64,000 bases of DNA. Origin: Streptomyces smaragdinus. Its GTDB lineage: Bacteria > Actinomycetota > Actinomycetes > Streptomycetales > Streptomycetaceae. Both the position numbers and the translations under genes were made by a program. Of this stretch, positions 57,334-64,000 are shown piece by piece (position 1 is the first letter of the stretch; each line of letters opens with the position of its first letter). The notes under the pieces are model-generated. The model saw only the letters and a list, made by a program, of their open reading frames with translations, was not told where the DNA came from and did not search any database. The stretch covers positions 1-64,000 of the forward strand of contig NZ_WEGJ01000035.1 in assembly GCF_009604385.1 (NCBI RefSeq), read 5' to 3'.

Positions 57334-59010
57334 ATGGGGCGTGCACAGGTGCGTGAGGCGATGCGGCGCCCGGGCACGTCGGCGTCGGCACCTCCGGCGG
57401 CAACGATGCTCGTCGCGGCCTGTCCGGAGGACGTCCGGCTGCTGATGTCGCCCGAGCTCAGAAGCGCACCGCTGGTCGTGGTCTGTCTGACGGCAGGTGA
57501 CGACCGCTCCCGGGAAGCCCTGCGGCAAGGGCTCGCCCAGTGGTCGGGCGGGGGGCGCTGGCGGGAGGAGCGGGCGGCGCGGAGAGCGGGTCTCGCACTG
57601 CCCGGTATCTGGCTGGGGCTCGACGGACCGGCGCGCTGCGAAGCGTGGCTGCTGGACGCGGCGCGGGGAGACGAGAAGGCTGCCGTCGCCGCGCTTGCCG
57701 CCGTCTGCCGTGAGACAGGTCCCGTCCTGGTGCGCACCCACGACCCCGACCCCGCCCACACGGCCGCGGACGAGCCGGAGGAGCGCGGGAAGGCCGCACG
57801 GCTGGCCCTCGAGGCCGCCAGAACCTACCAGCGGAACTCGGGGAACCCGACGTTGGTGGAGTGCGTCTGGGCGGGTCACCGGGAAGCCGCCGGCTCGTCC
57901 GCCGGACAACGCTATCCCCTCCCCAACAACTGGCTGGCCCGGGGAGGCGACGGACGGTTGTCCGCCTACCTTCCCACCGCCGCCGGGATCGTCCGGTGGC
58001 ACGAGAGCCGCCCCGGCTCGCAGGAGTGGGTGGGCCCCAGCCTGCTGTCGGGACCGAGGCTGATGCCGGCGCTCACACTCGTCCACGGCCCCGGGGGCTA
58101 CGTCCACCTCATCGGCCTCCGTCGCACCAAGCGCAAGGACGGCGGGGCCGACGTGGCCATCGTGCACGCCACGCAATACCAGACGGGGCGTGCCCTCGCG
58201 GCCTGGCACAGCATGGGCGGCCCGAACGCGGGCGACTGGCGCAAGGCCCGGCAGATGGGCGTGCCCAGCGGTGCCCTCGACGCACAGGGCGCCCTCCACG
58301 TCTTCGTCCGCAACGTGGGCCACAGCATCAGCACCCTCCGGCAGCAGGCCAACGGCGCCCTGTCCGCGTGGGAGCACCTCCGGGGGCTGCGGGTCTCCGA
58401 CGAGATCAAGGCGGCGACGGCGCCGGACGGCACGATCGAGGTGTACGCCCGCACCCGGGACGCGGCGGCGGTGGTGCACTGGCGACAGGCCGGCGACTCC
58501 TGGCAGGAGGACGCGCAGCTCCCCCTGAGCCCGATCGCCGGCACGCTGTCGGTGGACGCCGCCGGCGGCTGGTCCGGCTCGGCCGTGGCGCGATTCGACA
58601 ACAGCCCCGGCCACGAATACTGCGTCTGGCAGTCCGCCGACCATGCCCGTTCCGTGGGTCCGGGAGGGGTGAGCCTGGGGGTGTCGGCGGGACGCGGCGG
58701 CACCAGCTCCGTGGCAGGGGTCTTCATCGGCGGGTGGAACAGCACGGTGCTGGCCCGAGCGGGAGCCGACGGCACTCCACTGGTGGGCGCGTATCCCGAC
58801 GGACGACCGGACTCGGGGATCTGGTGGCAGCCCCTCGGCGCGAGATCCCTGGTGCCCCCGGCGACAGCCACGGACGCCTCCGGCAGGGCGGTCGTCGCGG
58901 GGATGGGGACCGACGGGCGTCTGATGATCGCCCGGCAGAAGCCTGACGCCGACGGACTGCAGTTCACGCCCTTCGAAGCAGTGCGGGACGCGGACCGTTC
59001 GGAGCGGTGA
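57334..59010 (+). CDS. PIG-L-like protein with degenerate active site fused to a beta-propeller
   Basis: A 558-residue protein without a signal peptide. Residues 25-60 align with the start of PIG-L deacetylases (LVAACPEDVRLLMSPELRSA, then VVVCLTAGDD). The zinc motif AHPDD is ACPED here (residues 29-33), so the metal His is lost and one Asp is Glu. The usual downstream segments of PIG-L are also shortened. From about 190 (LPNNWLARGGDGRLSAYLPT) a propeller of repeated lectin-like blades runs to the end (WRKARQMGVPSGALDAQGAL; VVHWRQAGDSWQEDAQLPL; STVLARAGADGTPLVGAYPD). Streptomyces PIG-L/propeller fusions are common, but this one looks catalytically dead and may be a binding protein. ATG has GGAGG 9 nt upstream. 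Confidence 0.7.
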   Translation: MGRAQVREAMRRPGTSASAPPAATMLVAACPEDVRLLMSPELRSAPLVVVCLTAGDDRSREALRQGLAQWSGGGRWREERAARRAGLALPGIWLGLDGPARCEAWLLDAARGDEKAAVAALAAVCRETGPVLVRTHDPDPAHTAADEPEERGKAARLALEAARTYQRNSGNPTLVECVWAGHREAAGSSAGQRYPLPNNWLARGGDGRLSAYLPTAAGIVRWHESRPGSQEWVGPSLLSGPRLMPALTLVHGPGGYVHLIGLRRTKRKDGGADVAIVHATQYQTGRALAAWHSMGGPNAGDWRKARQMGVPSGALDAQGALHVFVRNVGHSISTLRQQANGALSAWEHLRGLRVSDEIKAATAPDGTIEVYARTRDAAAVVHWRQAGDSWQEDAQLPLSPIAGTLSVDAAGGWSGSAVARFDNSPGHEYCVWQSADHARSVGPGGVSLGVSAGRGGTSSVAGVFIGGWNSTVLARAGADGTPLVGAYPDGRPDSGIWWQPLGARSLVPPATATDASGRAVVAGMGTDGRLMIARQKPDADGLQFTPFEAVRDADRSER

Positions 59011-59057
59011 ACGGAGCAGCCGCCTTCGGCCCACCAGGACGTACTGGCGTGATCGAA

Positions 59058-59081
59058 GGTTGTACGGGTTCGGTATGAGAT
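59058..59081 (+). promoter_or_regulatory. Shared envelope-locus element, copy 2
   Basis: GGTTGTAC-N7-GTATGAGAT, nearly the same as 54673-54697 (one base shorter in the spacer). Confidence 0.45.
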
Positions 59082-59148
59082 TCCCGACGTTTTCGGCGGC
59101 AGTTCTTTATCACGCTCGTATGTACCATTTTTCAGGCCTGATGATCAC

Positions 59149-59170
59149 CAGGTGACGTCCGCGTCACCTG
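59149..59170. promoter_or_regulatory. Palindrome before the large transferase gene
   Basis: CAGGTGACG-TCCG-CGTCACCTG: perfect 9-bp arms and a 4-bp centre, 160 bp before the start codon and just downstream of the AT-rich promoter-like stretch. It fits an operator better than a terminator because of its position. Confidence 0.45.
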
Positions 59171-59329
59171 CGGATGGCCGAGCGAGCGGACCGATATGAA
59201 CAGAGGGGTCATGCGGCGGGTGTCGTCAAAGCCTTCCCTGCCTACGGAACCAAGACCGGGCAGTTCACTCCCCGTCGCGGCAGGCGTGCCGGCCACGGAT
59301 GTCCGGCCCCACACCGAAGGTCGCCTGCG

Positions 59330-62300
59330 ATGAGCCCGACGCCCCACCATCCCGGCCGGGACCAGGTGGCGGTCTGGGTGACCGTCGTCATCCCCGCGTA
59401 CAACGCGGCCGGCACCGTCGGACGGGCCCTGCAGTCCGCGCTCAACCAGACGTACCCGTACGTCGAGGTTCTCGTCGTCGACGACGCGTCCACCGACGAC
59501 ACCGTCGAGGTGGTCGGGGGCGTGTCGAACAACGACCCGCGGGTCCGGCTGCTGCGCCGGCCGCAGAACAGCGGCGGCGTGGGTGCCCCGCGGAACAACG
59601 GCATAGCAGGGGCCGCCGGGGCGTACGTGATGTTCCTGGACGCGGACGACGAGCTGCCGCACCGCGCGTGCGAGATCCTCGTCAACGATGCCCTCGAGTC
59701 CGGCTGCGACATCACCGCGGGCCAGGCGCTGCGCGTCAACAAGGAGAACGGCACCTCCGAGATCTGGGCCCCCGAGGTGTACGCCATGCGCCGCCGGGTG
59801 CAGAACCTCGCCGAGTTCCCGACGATGGTCACCGACCCGATCGCCGCGGCGAAGCTCTACCGGGTCGACTTCCTGCGCCGCAACAACGTCTGGTTCCCGG
59901 AGGGCGTCTTCTACGAGGACACCTACTTCTCCACGGTCGCCAACTGCCTGGCCGAGGGGATCTCCGTCGTCACGGAACCGGTCTACCGCTGGATGTGGGA
60001 GGCCGAGAGCGGCTCCATCACCTCCCGTACCGGGGAGCTGCGAAGCGTCTCGGACCGGATCACCGTCCACCGGATGACCGACCAGTTCCTCCTGGAGCGG
60101 GGACTGTGGTCGCTGAAGGTCCGCAAGGACTCCAAGTTCCTGTCGCACGACCTGCGGCTGTACATGCGCGCTCTCGCCGAGGGCGACGCCGCGTTCCAGC
60201 AGGGCTTCGCCGAGATGGTGAGCGGCTATCTCGGCTCCCTCAGCCCGGAGGCGTTCGAGCTCTGCGAACCGGTGGAGCGGGTCCGTGCCTTCTTCCTGAT
60301 GTACCAGGAGATCGAGGCCGCACTCACCACGGTGGACTACTTCCGCAGCAAGGGCGTGCTGTCCTCGTATCTGGTCAGCGAGGGCGACCGGGTGTACTGG
60401 TCGGGCGACCACATGCACCTGCCGGACGCCCGGCGCATGCTCGACGTGACCGAGCTCGGGATCGAGGCCGCCCCGCTGTCGCGGATACCGCTGTTCGCCC
60501 AGCTGGACGCCTGGGACATCGACGGTTCCGTCCTGACCTTTGAAGGCAGCCTGGTCAACCGCTTCGGTCTGGTGGGCGACGACGACACGCTGAAGCTCAC
60601 CTTCGCCCTGCGCAACCGCAGGACGAAGACCGATGCCACCCTCGTCCTGAAGGACGTGGAGGTCACCGAGCGGCACATCCACTTCTCCGGCAGGGCAGAC
60701 CTGGCGGGGATGCGGGGAAGCGAAGTCACGGAGAGCACCGTCTGGAACGTCGCCGTGATCGTGGACCTCAACGGCAAGCGCTCCCGATCCGCCCTGAACG
60801 TCCGCAACCTGCCGATCGACGGTCTCTCGTTCCGATCGGACGGAACGGAGATCGAGGCGTACCAGACGATCAGCACCAACCTGGCCCTGCGGACGGCCGC
60901 CGCCCACCGCAAGACGTTCGACGCGGCGCAGAACGACCCGAACGCACCGTGGATGTGGTGGCGCAGGAAGGTCCACCCTCCGCTGCACGCGGCGCCCGGC
61001 CAGTACCGTCTCGCGGTGGTCGTGCCCTGCTACAACGTCGCGAAGTACCTCGACGACTGCCTGGGCTCCATCGCCGCCCAGAAGGGATTCGCCGAGACAC
61101 AGGTGATCCTCGTCGACGACGGCGCGACCGACGAGACACCGCGAATCCTCGACGACTTCGCCCGGTACTACGCCAACGTCACGGTCGTCCACCAGCCCAA
61201 CGGCGGCCTGGGCAACGCGCGCAACAACGGCCTCGCCCAGGTACGCGCCCCCTACGTCACCTTCCTGGACTCCGACGACATCCTCGGCGAGGACGCGCTC
61301 GCCGAGATGCTGCGGGCGGCCCATCGGGACCGTTCGGACATCGTGATCGGCGACCTGGTCAACTTCCCCGACCGTCCGTACGGGCCGTGGAAGGCGTACT
61401 TCGGCAAGGGCGACCGGGTCGTCTCCGATCTCTCCGAAGTCGAGAACCTGGTCTTCAGCGGCTCCGCGTGCAACAAGCTCTTCAGCACCGCACTGCTCCG
61501 GGGGCTCGGCGTCCGGTTCGGCGAAGGTGTCCACTTCGAGGATGCCTGGGTGACTCTGCCCGCGATGCTGCGGGCCCACAGGATCAGCCTGCTCGACCGC
61601 CCCGTCTACTACTACCGCGGCCGGCCGGACGGCACGTCCATCATGGACTCGCTCTGGAGCCGCCCCAAGAACTACTGGGATCACCTCCGCCTCAACCACT
61701 TCCTGCTCGCCGTCTCCGCGGACCAGCCACCGGCGATCAGGCGCATCTTCGACCGCTACGTGGTGCGCACCTACAAGGGCTTCCTCTGCAACGCCCGCAA
61801 CGTCATGGGCAGGCACCAGCTGGCCGAGATCTTCCCGGAGATGGTCCAGCACTACGCGCGCATACCCGACGACGTGATCCTCGAATACGCCACCACCCCG
61901 GCCCAGCAGGTCGACCACTACGCCGCGAAGACGGCGAACCTGGACCTCTTCCTGGACCCGGACACCCACCTCGAACGGGCCCCCCTGCGGGTCTCCATCG
62001 ACGACACCGGCTTCTTCCGGCCGCTGGGCGGCGGCAGCGAGAGCAGTCACGTCGCCCGGGTGGCCGATCCCCATGTGGTCGTCGAGTCGGTACGCGCACG
62101 AGGCGACGTCCTGGTGGTCGAGGGTTGCCTGATGTTCCCCGGCATGGACCTCTCCGGACCGCTGGAGAACCGGCTCGAGTTCGTCTTCCAGACCCACGAC
62201 GCCAAGATCACCGCCCCCTTGCGGCAGGTGTACCGCCGCGATCTGTACAACTCCCGTAAGGAGAAGGACCTCTACGGGGGCTTCTACGCGGAGATCCCGG

Positions 62301-63829
62301 CGGCCGCCCTCGCCGAGGGCGGCTTCCGCCCGGGTGACTTCCGGCTGCGGGTACACGGTGTCGACGGCCGCCGGCAGCGCAACGTCATCATGAAGGCGCG
62401 GCTTCCCCTGCACCGGCTGAAGGGGTACGCGAAGATCGGCTCGTACCGGTACATGCTCACCATCGGCGGGTCGGACTCACTGCACTTCCGCATGATCGGC
62501 AGGACGGTCGCGGCGCGGGTCCGCCAGACGCTCTGGCGCACGGCCCGTGAACTGCGCATCATCAAGCGACGCAGTCCCGGCTGGCGCTTCCGCGTGTTCT
62601 ACTGGCTGACCTGGCCCTGGCTGGCGGGCAAGGACATCTGGCTCATCGGTGAGCGGTCGGACACCGCGCAGGACAACTCGTACCACTTCTTCCGCTGGAT
62701 GCGGCAGCACAAGAAGCGACGCAACGCCTACTACGTCATCGACGGCGGTTCGGCCGACTACGCCAAGGTCGCGCGGTACGGCAATGTCATCCGGATGAAC
62801 TCGTTCAAGCACCGCATGTACCTGCTGCACGCGACCAAGCTGATCGGTTCGTACGACTCGGAGTCGTATCTGGTGCCCACGGGGTACCGCAAGGTTCTCT
62901 TCCTGCACCGGTTCGGTGAGCTGCTCAAGTACCAGCGGATCTTCCTCCAGCACGGCGTCATCTACAACGACGTCACGGCCGGCGTGCACCAGGCGGTCAC
63001 GAGCTACGACATGATCGTCACGAGCAGCCCCTCCGAGCGGGACTATCTCGCCCGGGAAGCCGGATACGGGCAGCGGGCGGTCCTTGCCGGACTGCCGCGA
63101 TTCGACGCCCTGCGCAGAGAGCAGCCGCCTCGGCCGAGGATCCTGCTGATGCCGACCTGGCGTCAGTGGATCGTCGCGGCCTCCTACAAGAAGCAGGCCG
63201 GCCCGGCGAAGACCCCGTTCACGCAGTCCGAGTACCTGCGCTTCTACCGGTCTCTGCTCACTCACCCGAAGCTGCTCGGCGCGCTGGAGCACTTCGGGGT
63301 GGATCTCGAGTTCTTCCCCCACTACGAGATCCGGCCGCACCTGCATCTGTTCGACACGAACGCGCCCCAGGTCATCGTCGCGGACCCGACGTCCCGCAAC
63401 GTGCAGCAGGCCATGAAGGAGTGTTCGGCGATGGTCACCGACTACTCCTCGGTGTTCTTCGACGTCGCCTACATGGGCATCCCCGTCGTCTACGTGCCCT
63501 TCGACGAAGAGGACTTCTACGGACGTCACTACAAGCGCGGCTACTTCGACCTGGAGCGCCACGGCTTCGGCCCGGTCTGCCGGACCGTCGACGACGCCGT
63601 GGCGGAGATCATCGCCCTGATGGCGCGGAAGTTCGCCCCGGATCCGCGGTACTCGGCGCGGGCGGAGAGTTTCTTCGCCTTCCGGGACCAGGACAACTGC
63701 GCCCGCGTGTACGAGGCCATCGACGCACTCGGTTCGGCCCCGGCCAGCGCCGTCGCACCGGGCGGACCGGTCGGTGCGGTGGAGCCGGGGGCACCTGTCC
63801 ACCGAGAGGAGTGGGACAGTGCGGCATGA
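59330..63829 (+). CDS. Bifunctional glycosyltransferase / CDP-glycerol glycerophosphotransferase
   Basis: A 1499-residue enzyme with three catalytic modules. GT2 domain 1 starts at residue 17 (VTVVIPAYNAAGTVGRALQS) with DADDE near 103. GT2 domain 2 starts near 560 (LAVVVPCYNVAKYLDDCL) with DSDD near 647. A beta-rich linker (about 840-1090) leads to a TagF/TagB-type domain: DIWLIGERSDTAQDN (about 1101), LQHGVIYNDV with the catalytic His (about 1206), LLMPTWRQW (about 1271) and VTDYSSVFFDVAYMGIPVVY (about 1368). It should build a glycosylated poly(glycerol phosphate)-type teichoic acid at the membrane. ATG 59330 has GAAGG 9 nt upstream. The next gene overlaps its end. Confidence 0.87.
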   Translation: MSPTPHHPGRDQVAVWVTVVIPAYNAAGTVGRALQSALNQTYPYVEVLVVDDASTDDTVEVVGGVSNNDPRVRLLRRPQNSGGVGAPRNNGIAGAAGAYVMFLDADDELPHRACEILVNDALESGCDITAGQALRVNKENGTSEIWAPEVYAMRRRVQNLAEFPTMVTDPIAAAKLYRVDFLRRNNVWFPEGVFYEDTYFSTVANCLAEGISVVTEPVYRWMWEAESGSITSRTGELRSVSDRITVHRMTDQFLLERGLWSLKVRKDSKFLSHDLRLYMRALAEGDAAFQQGFAEMVSGYLGSLSPEAFELCEPVERVRAFFLMYQEIEAALTTVDYFRSKGVLSSYLVSEGDRVYWSGDHMHLPDARRMLDVTELGIEAAPLSRIPLFAQLDAWDIDGSVLTFEGSLVNRFGLVGDDDTLKLTFALRNRRTKTDATLVLKDVEVTERHIHFSGRADLAGMRGSEVTESTVWNVAVIVDLNGKRSRSALNVRNLPIDGLSFRSDGTEIEAYQTISTNLALRTAAAHRKTFDAAQNDPNAPWMWWRRKVHPPLHAAPGQYRLAVVVPCYNVAKYLDDCLGSIAAQKGFAETQVILVDDGATDETPRILDDFARYYANVTVVHQPNGGLGNARNNGLAQVRAPYVTFLDSDDILGEDALAEMLRAAHRDRSDIVIGDLVNFPDRPYGPWKAYFGKGDRVVSDLSEVENLVFSGSACNKLFSTALLRGLGVRFGEGVHFEDAWVTLPAMLRAHRISLLDRPVYYYRGRPDGTSIMDSLWSRPKNYWDHLRLNHFLLAVSADQPPAIRRIFDRYVVRTYKGFLCNARNVMGRHQLAEIFPEMVQHYARIPDDVILEYATTPAQQVDHYAAKTANLDLFLDPDTHLERAPLRVSIDDTGFFRPLGGGSESSHVARVADPHVVVESVRARGDVLVVEGCLMFPGMDLSGPLENRLEFVFQTHDAKITAPLRQVYRRDLYNSRKEKDLYGGFYAEIPAAALAEGGFRPGDFRLRVHGVDGRRQRNVIMKARLPLHRLKGYAKIGSYRYMLTIGGSDSLHFRMIGRTVAARVRQTLWRTARELRIIKRRSPGWRFRVFYWLTWPWLAGKDIWLIGERSDTAQDNSYHFFRWMRQHKKRRNAYYVIDGGSADYAKVARYGNVIRMNSFKHRMYLLHATKLIGSYDSESYLVPTGYRKVLFLHRFGELLKYQRIFLQHGVIYNDVTAGVHQAVTSYDMIVTSSPSERDYLAREAGYGQRAVLAGLPRFDALRREQPPRPRILLMPTWRQWIVAASYKKQAGPAKTPFTQSEYLRFYRSLLTHPKLLGALEHFGVDLEFFPHYEIRPHLHLFDTNAPQVIVADPTSRNVQQAMKECSAMVTDYSSVFFDVAYMGIPVVYVPFDEEDFYGRHYKRGYFDLERHGFGPVCRTVDDAVAEIIALMARKFAPDPRYSARAESFFAFRDQDNCARVYEAIDALGSAPASAVAPGGPVGAVEPGAPVHREEWDSAA

Positions 63830-64000
63830 CGGATTCGACCTGTCCGCCCCGGGGCCCAGGATCTTCCTGGCCGGCGGATCCAGTGTGGTGACACGGGAGC
63901 GGAAGATGGCTCCCATGGTCGGGTGGGGCCAGGTCCTCCATCTGTACCTGCGCCCCGAGGTGCAGGTCGTCAACTGCGCCCGGGCCGGAGCCAGCGCCCG
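63819..64000 (+). CDS. SGNH-hydrolase (rhamnogalacturonan acetylesterase-like), cut by window edge
   Basis: Only the first 60 codons are visible. After RHDGFDLSAPGPRIFLAGGS the block I motif reads AGGSSVVTRERK, where relatives have AGDSTVATRD; the nucleophile Ser remains but the preceding Asp is Gly. MAPMVGWGQVLHLYLRPEVQ and VVNCARAGASA (block II) follow as in the family. It likely removes acetyl groups from wall or extracellular glycans. The GTG at 63819 has GAGAGGAG 8 nt upstream and overlaps the transferase stop by 11 nt, so the two are coupled. Confidence 0.7.
   Translation, partial: MRHDGFDLSAPGPRIFLAGGSSVVTRERKMAPMVGWGQVLHLYLRPEVQVVNCARAGASA

Larger units (their letters stand above)
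59011..59329. other. Intergenic region, 319 bp, upstream of the large transferase
   Basis: No gene supported. It holds a copy of the shared GTTGTAC element, an AT-rich promoter-like stretch (about 59100-59135) and a perfect 9-bp-arm palindrome. In-frame codons run upstream of the chosen start of the next gene, but are Arg/Pro-rich and overlap these regulatory sequences. Confidence 0.55.

Noticed and set aside
59132..62413. A 1093-codon open frame opposite the large transferase gene
   Set aside because: It is the GC-bias shadow of the real gene: Val/Arg/Asp/His-rich, no domain, no ribosome site, and the forward frame has clear GT2 and TagF motifs.
1..64000. tRNA, rRNA, riboswitches, insertion sequences, prophage or integration sites
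   Set aside because: Looked for by eye on both strands; no tRNA cloverleaf-like sequence ending in CCA, transposase, integrase or known riboswitch core was recognised. A covariance-model scan would be needed to exclude them fully.

Overview
This window is high-GC chromosomal DNA from an actinobacterium, almost certainly a Streptomyces. The evidence is strong third-position GC bias, many GTG/TTG starts, a DUF5753 regulator with DUF397 partners, a proteasome beta subunit, murC beside msrB, and hemE beside a DUF3000 gene. No rRNA, tRNA, CRISPR array, transposase or integrase was seen. Most of it looks like ordinary core or near-core chromosome with a few accessory insertions.

Layout. 0-3.5 kb: a coupled pair of secreted proteins (FG-GAP repeats; a DNRLRE-type wall protein that stops early). 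4-5.8 kb: an XRE/DUF5753 regulator with two tandem DUF397 genes, divergent from an RsbW-like ATPase. 5.8-16.5 kb: MurA homologue with Asp in place of the catalytic Cys, methyltransferase, GNATs, NUDIX, BASS transporter, FMN hydroxyacid oxidase, antibiotic kinase, and a stand-alone proteasome beta subunit with an intact catalytic triad. 16.5-18.2 kb: a tiny Cys-rich protein and a divergent gene that share two CsoR-like operators. 18.5-22.3 kb: Ser/Thr kinase, FHA protein and a SigB-type sigma factor that carries its own SigB-type promoter. 22.5-30.1 kb: DUF5937-like regulator, secreted protein, P450, murC-msrB, a reductase and ZapE. 30.2-33.5 kb: a PhoX-like phosphatase behind a PHO box, then a PPK2 polyphosphate kinase and a deacetylase lipoprotein. 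33.5-40.1 kb: ABC transporter, AIM24, DUF3103 protein, PTH2, QOR and HxlR regulator.

40.2-43.4 kb is the most interesting region. A DUF692 (MNIO) oxidase overlaps a small partner gene, which overlaps a TIGR04222-type membrane protein ending in a 59-residue tail with nine cysteines (six exact CGGGSS repeats); a tail-less paralogue follows. This looks like a peptide or protein-modification operon acting on a membrane-anchored Cys-rich tail.

43.5-53.5 kb: secreted peptidase, coproporphyrin-dependent haem genes (HemY-HemQ overlap; hemE nearby), DUF4349 lipoprotein, a 15-copy 8-bp tandem repeat, CoA-disulfide-reductase-like flavoprotein, NUDIX and DUF3000. 53.6-64 kb is a cell-wall glycopolymer (teichoic acid-like) locus: galE, CDP-alcohol phosphotransferase, LCP ligase, a PIG-L-like protein with a broken active site fused to a propeller, a 1499-residue glycosyltransferase/glycerophosphotransferase, and the start of an SGNH esterase. 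Two of these genes share a promoter-like element.

Many starts lie 6-8 nt after a -10-like hexamer and are probably leaderless. Several convergent or tail-to-tail junctions carry long perfect hairpins that should act as terminators.
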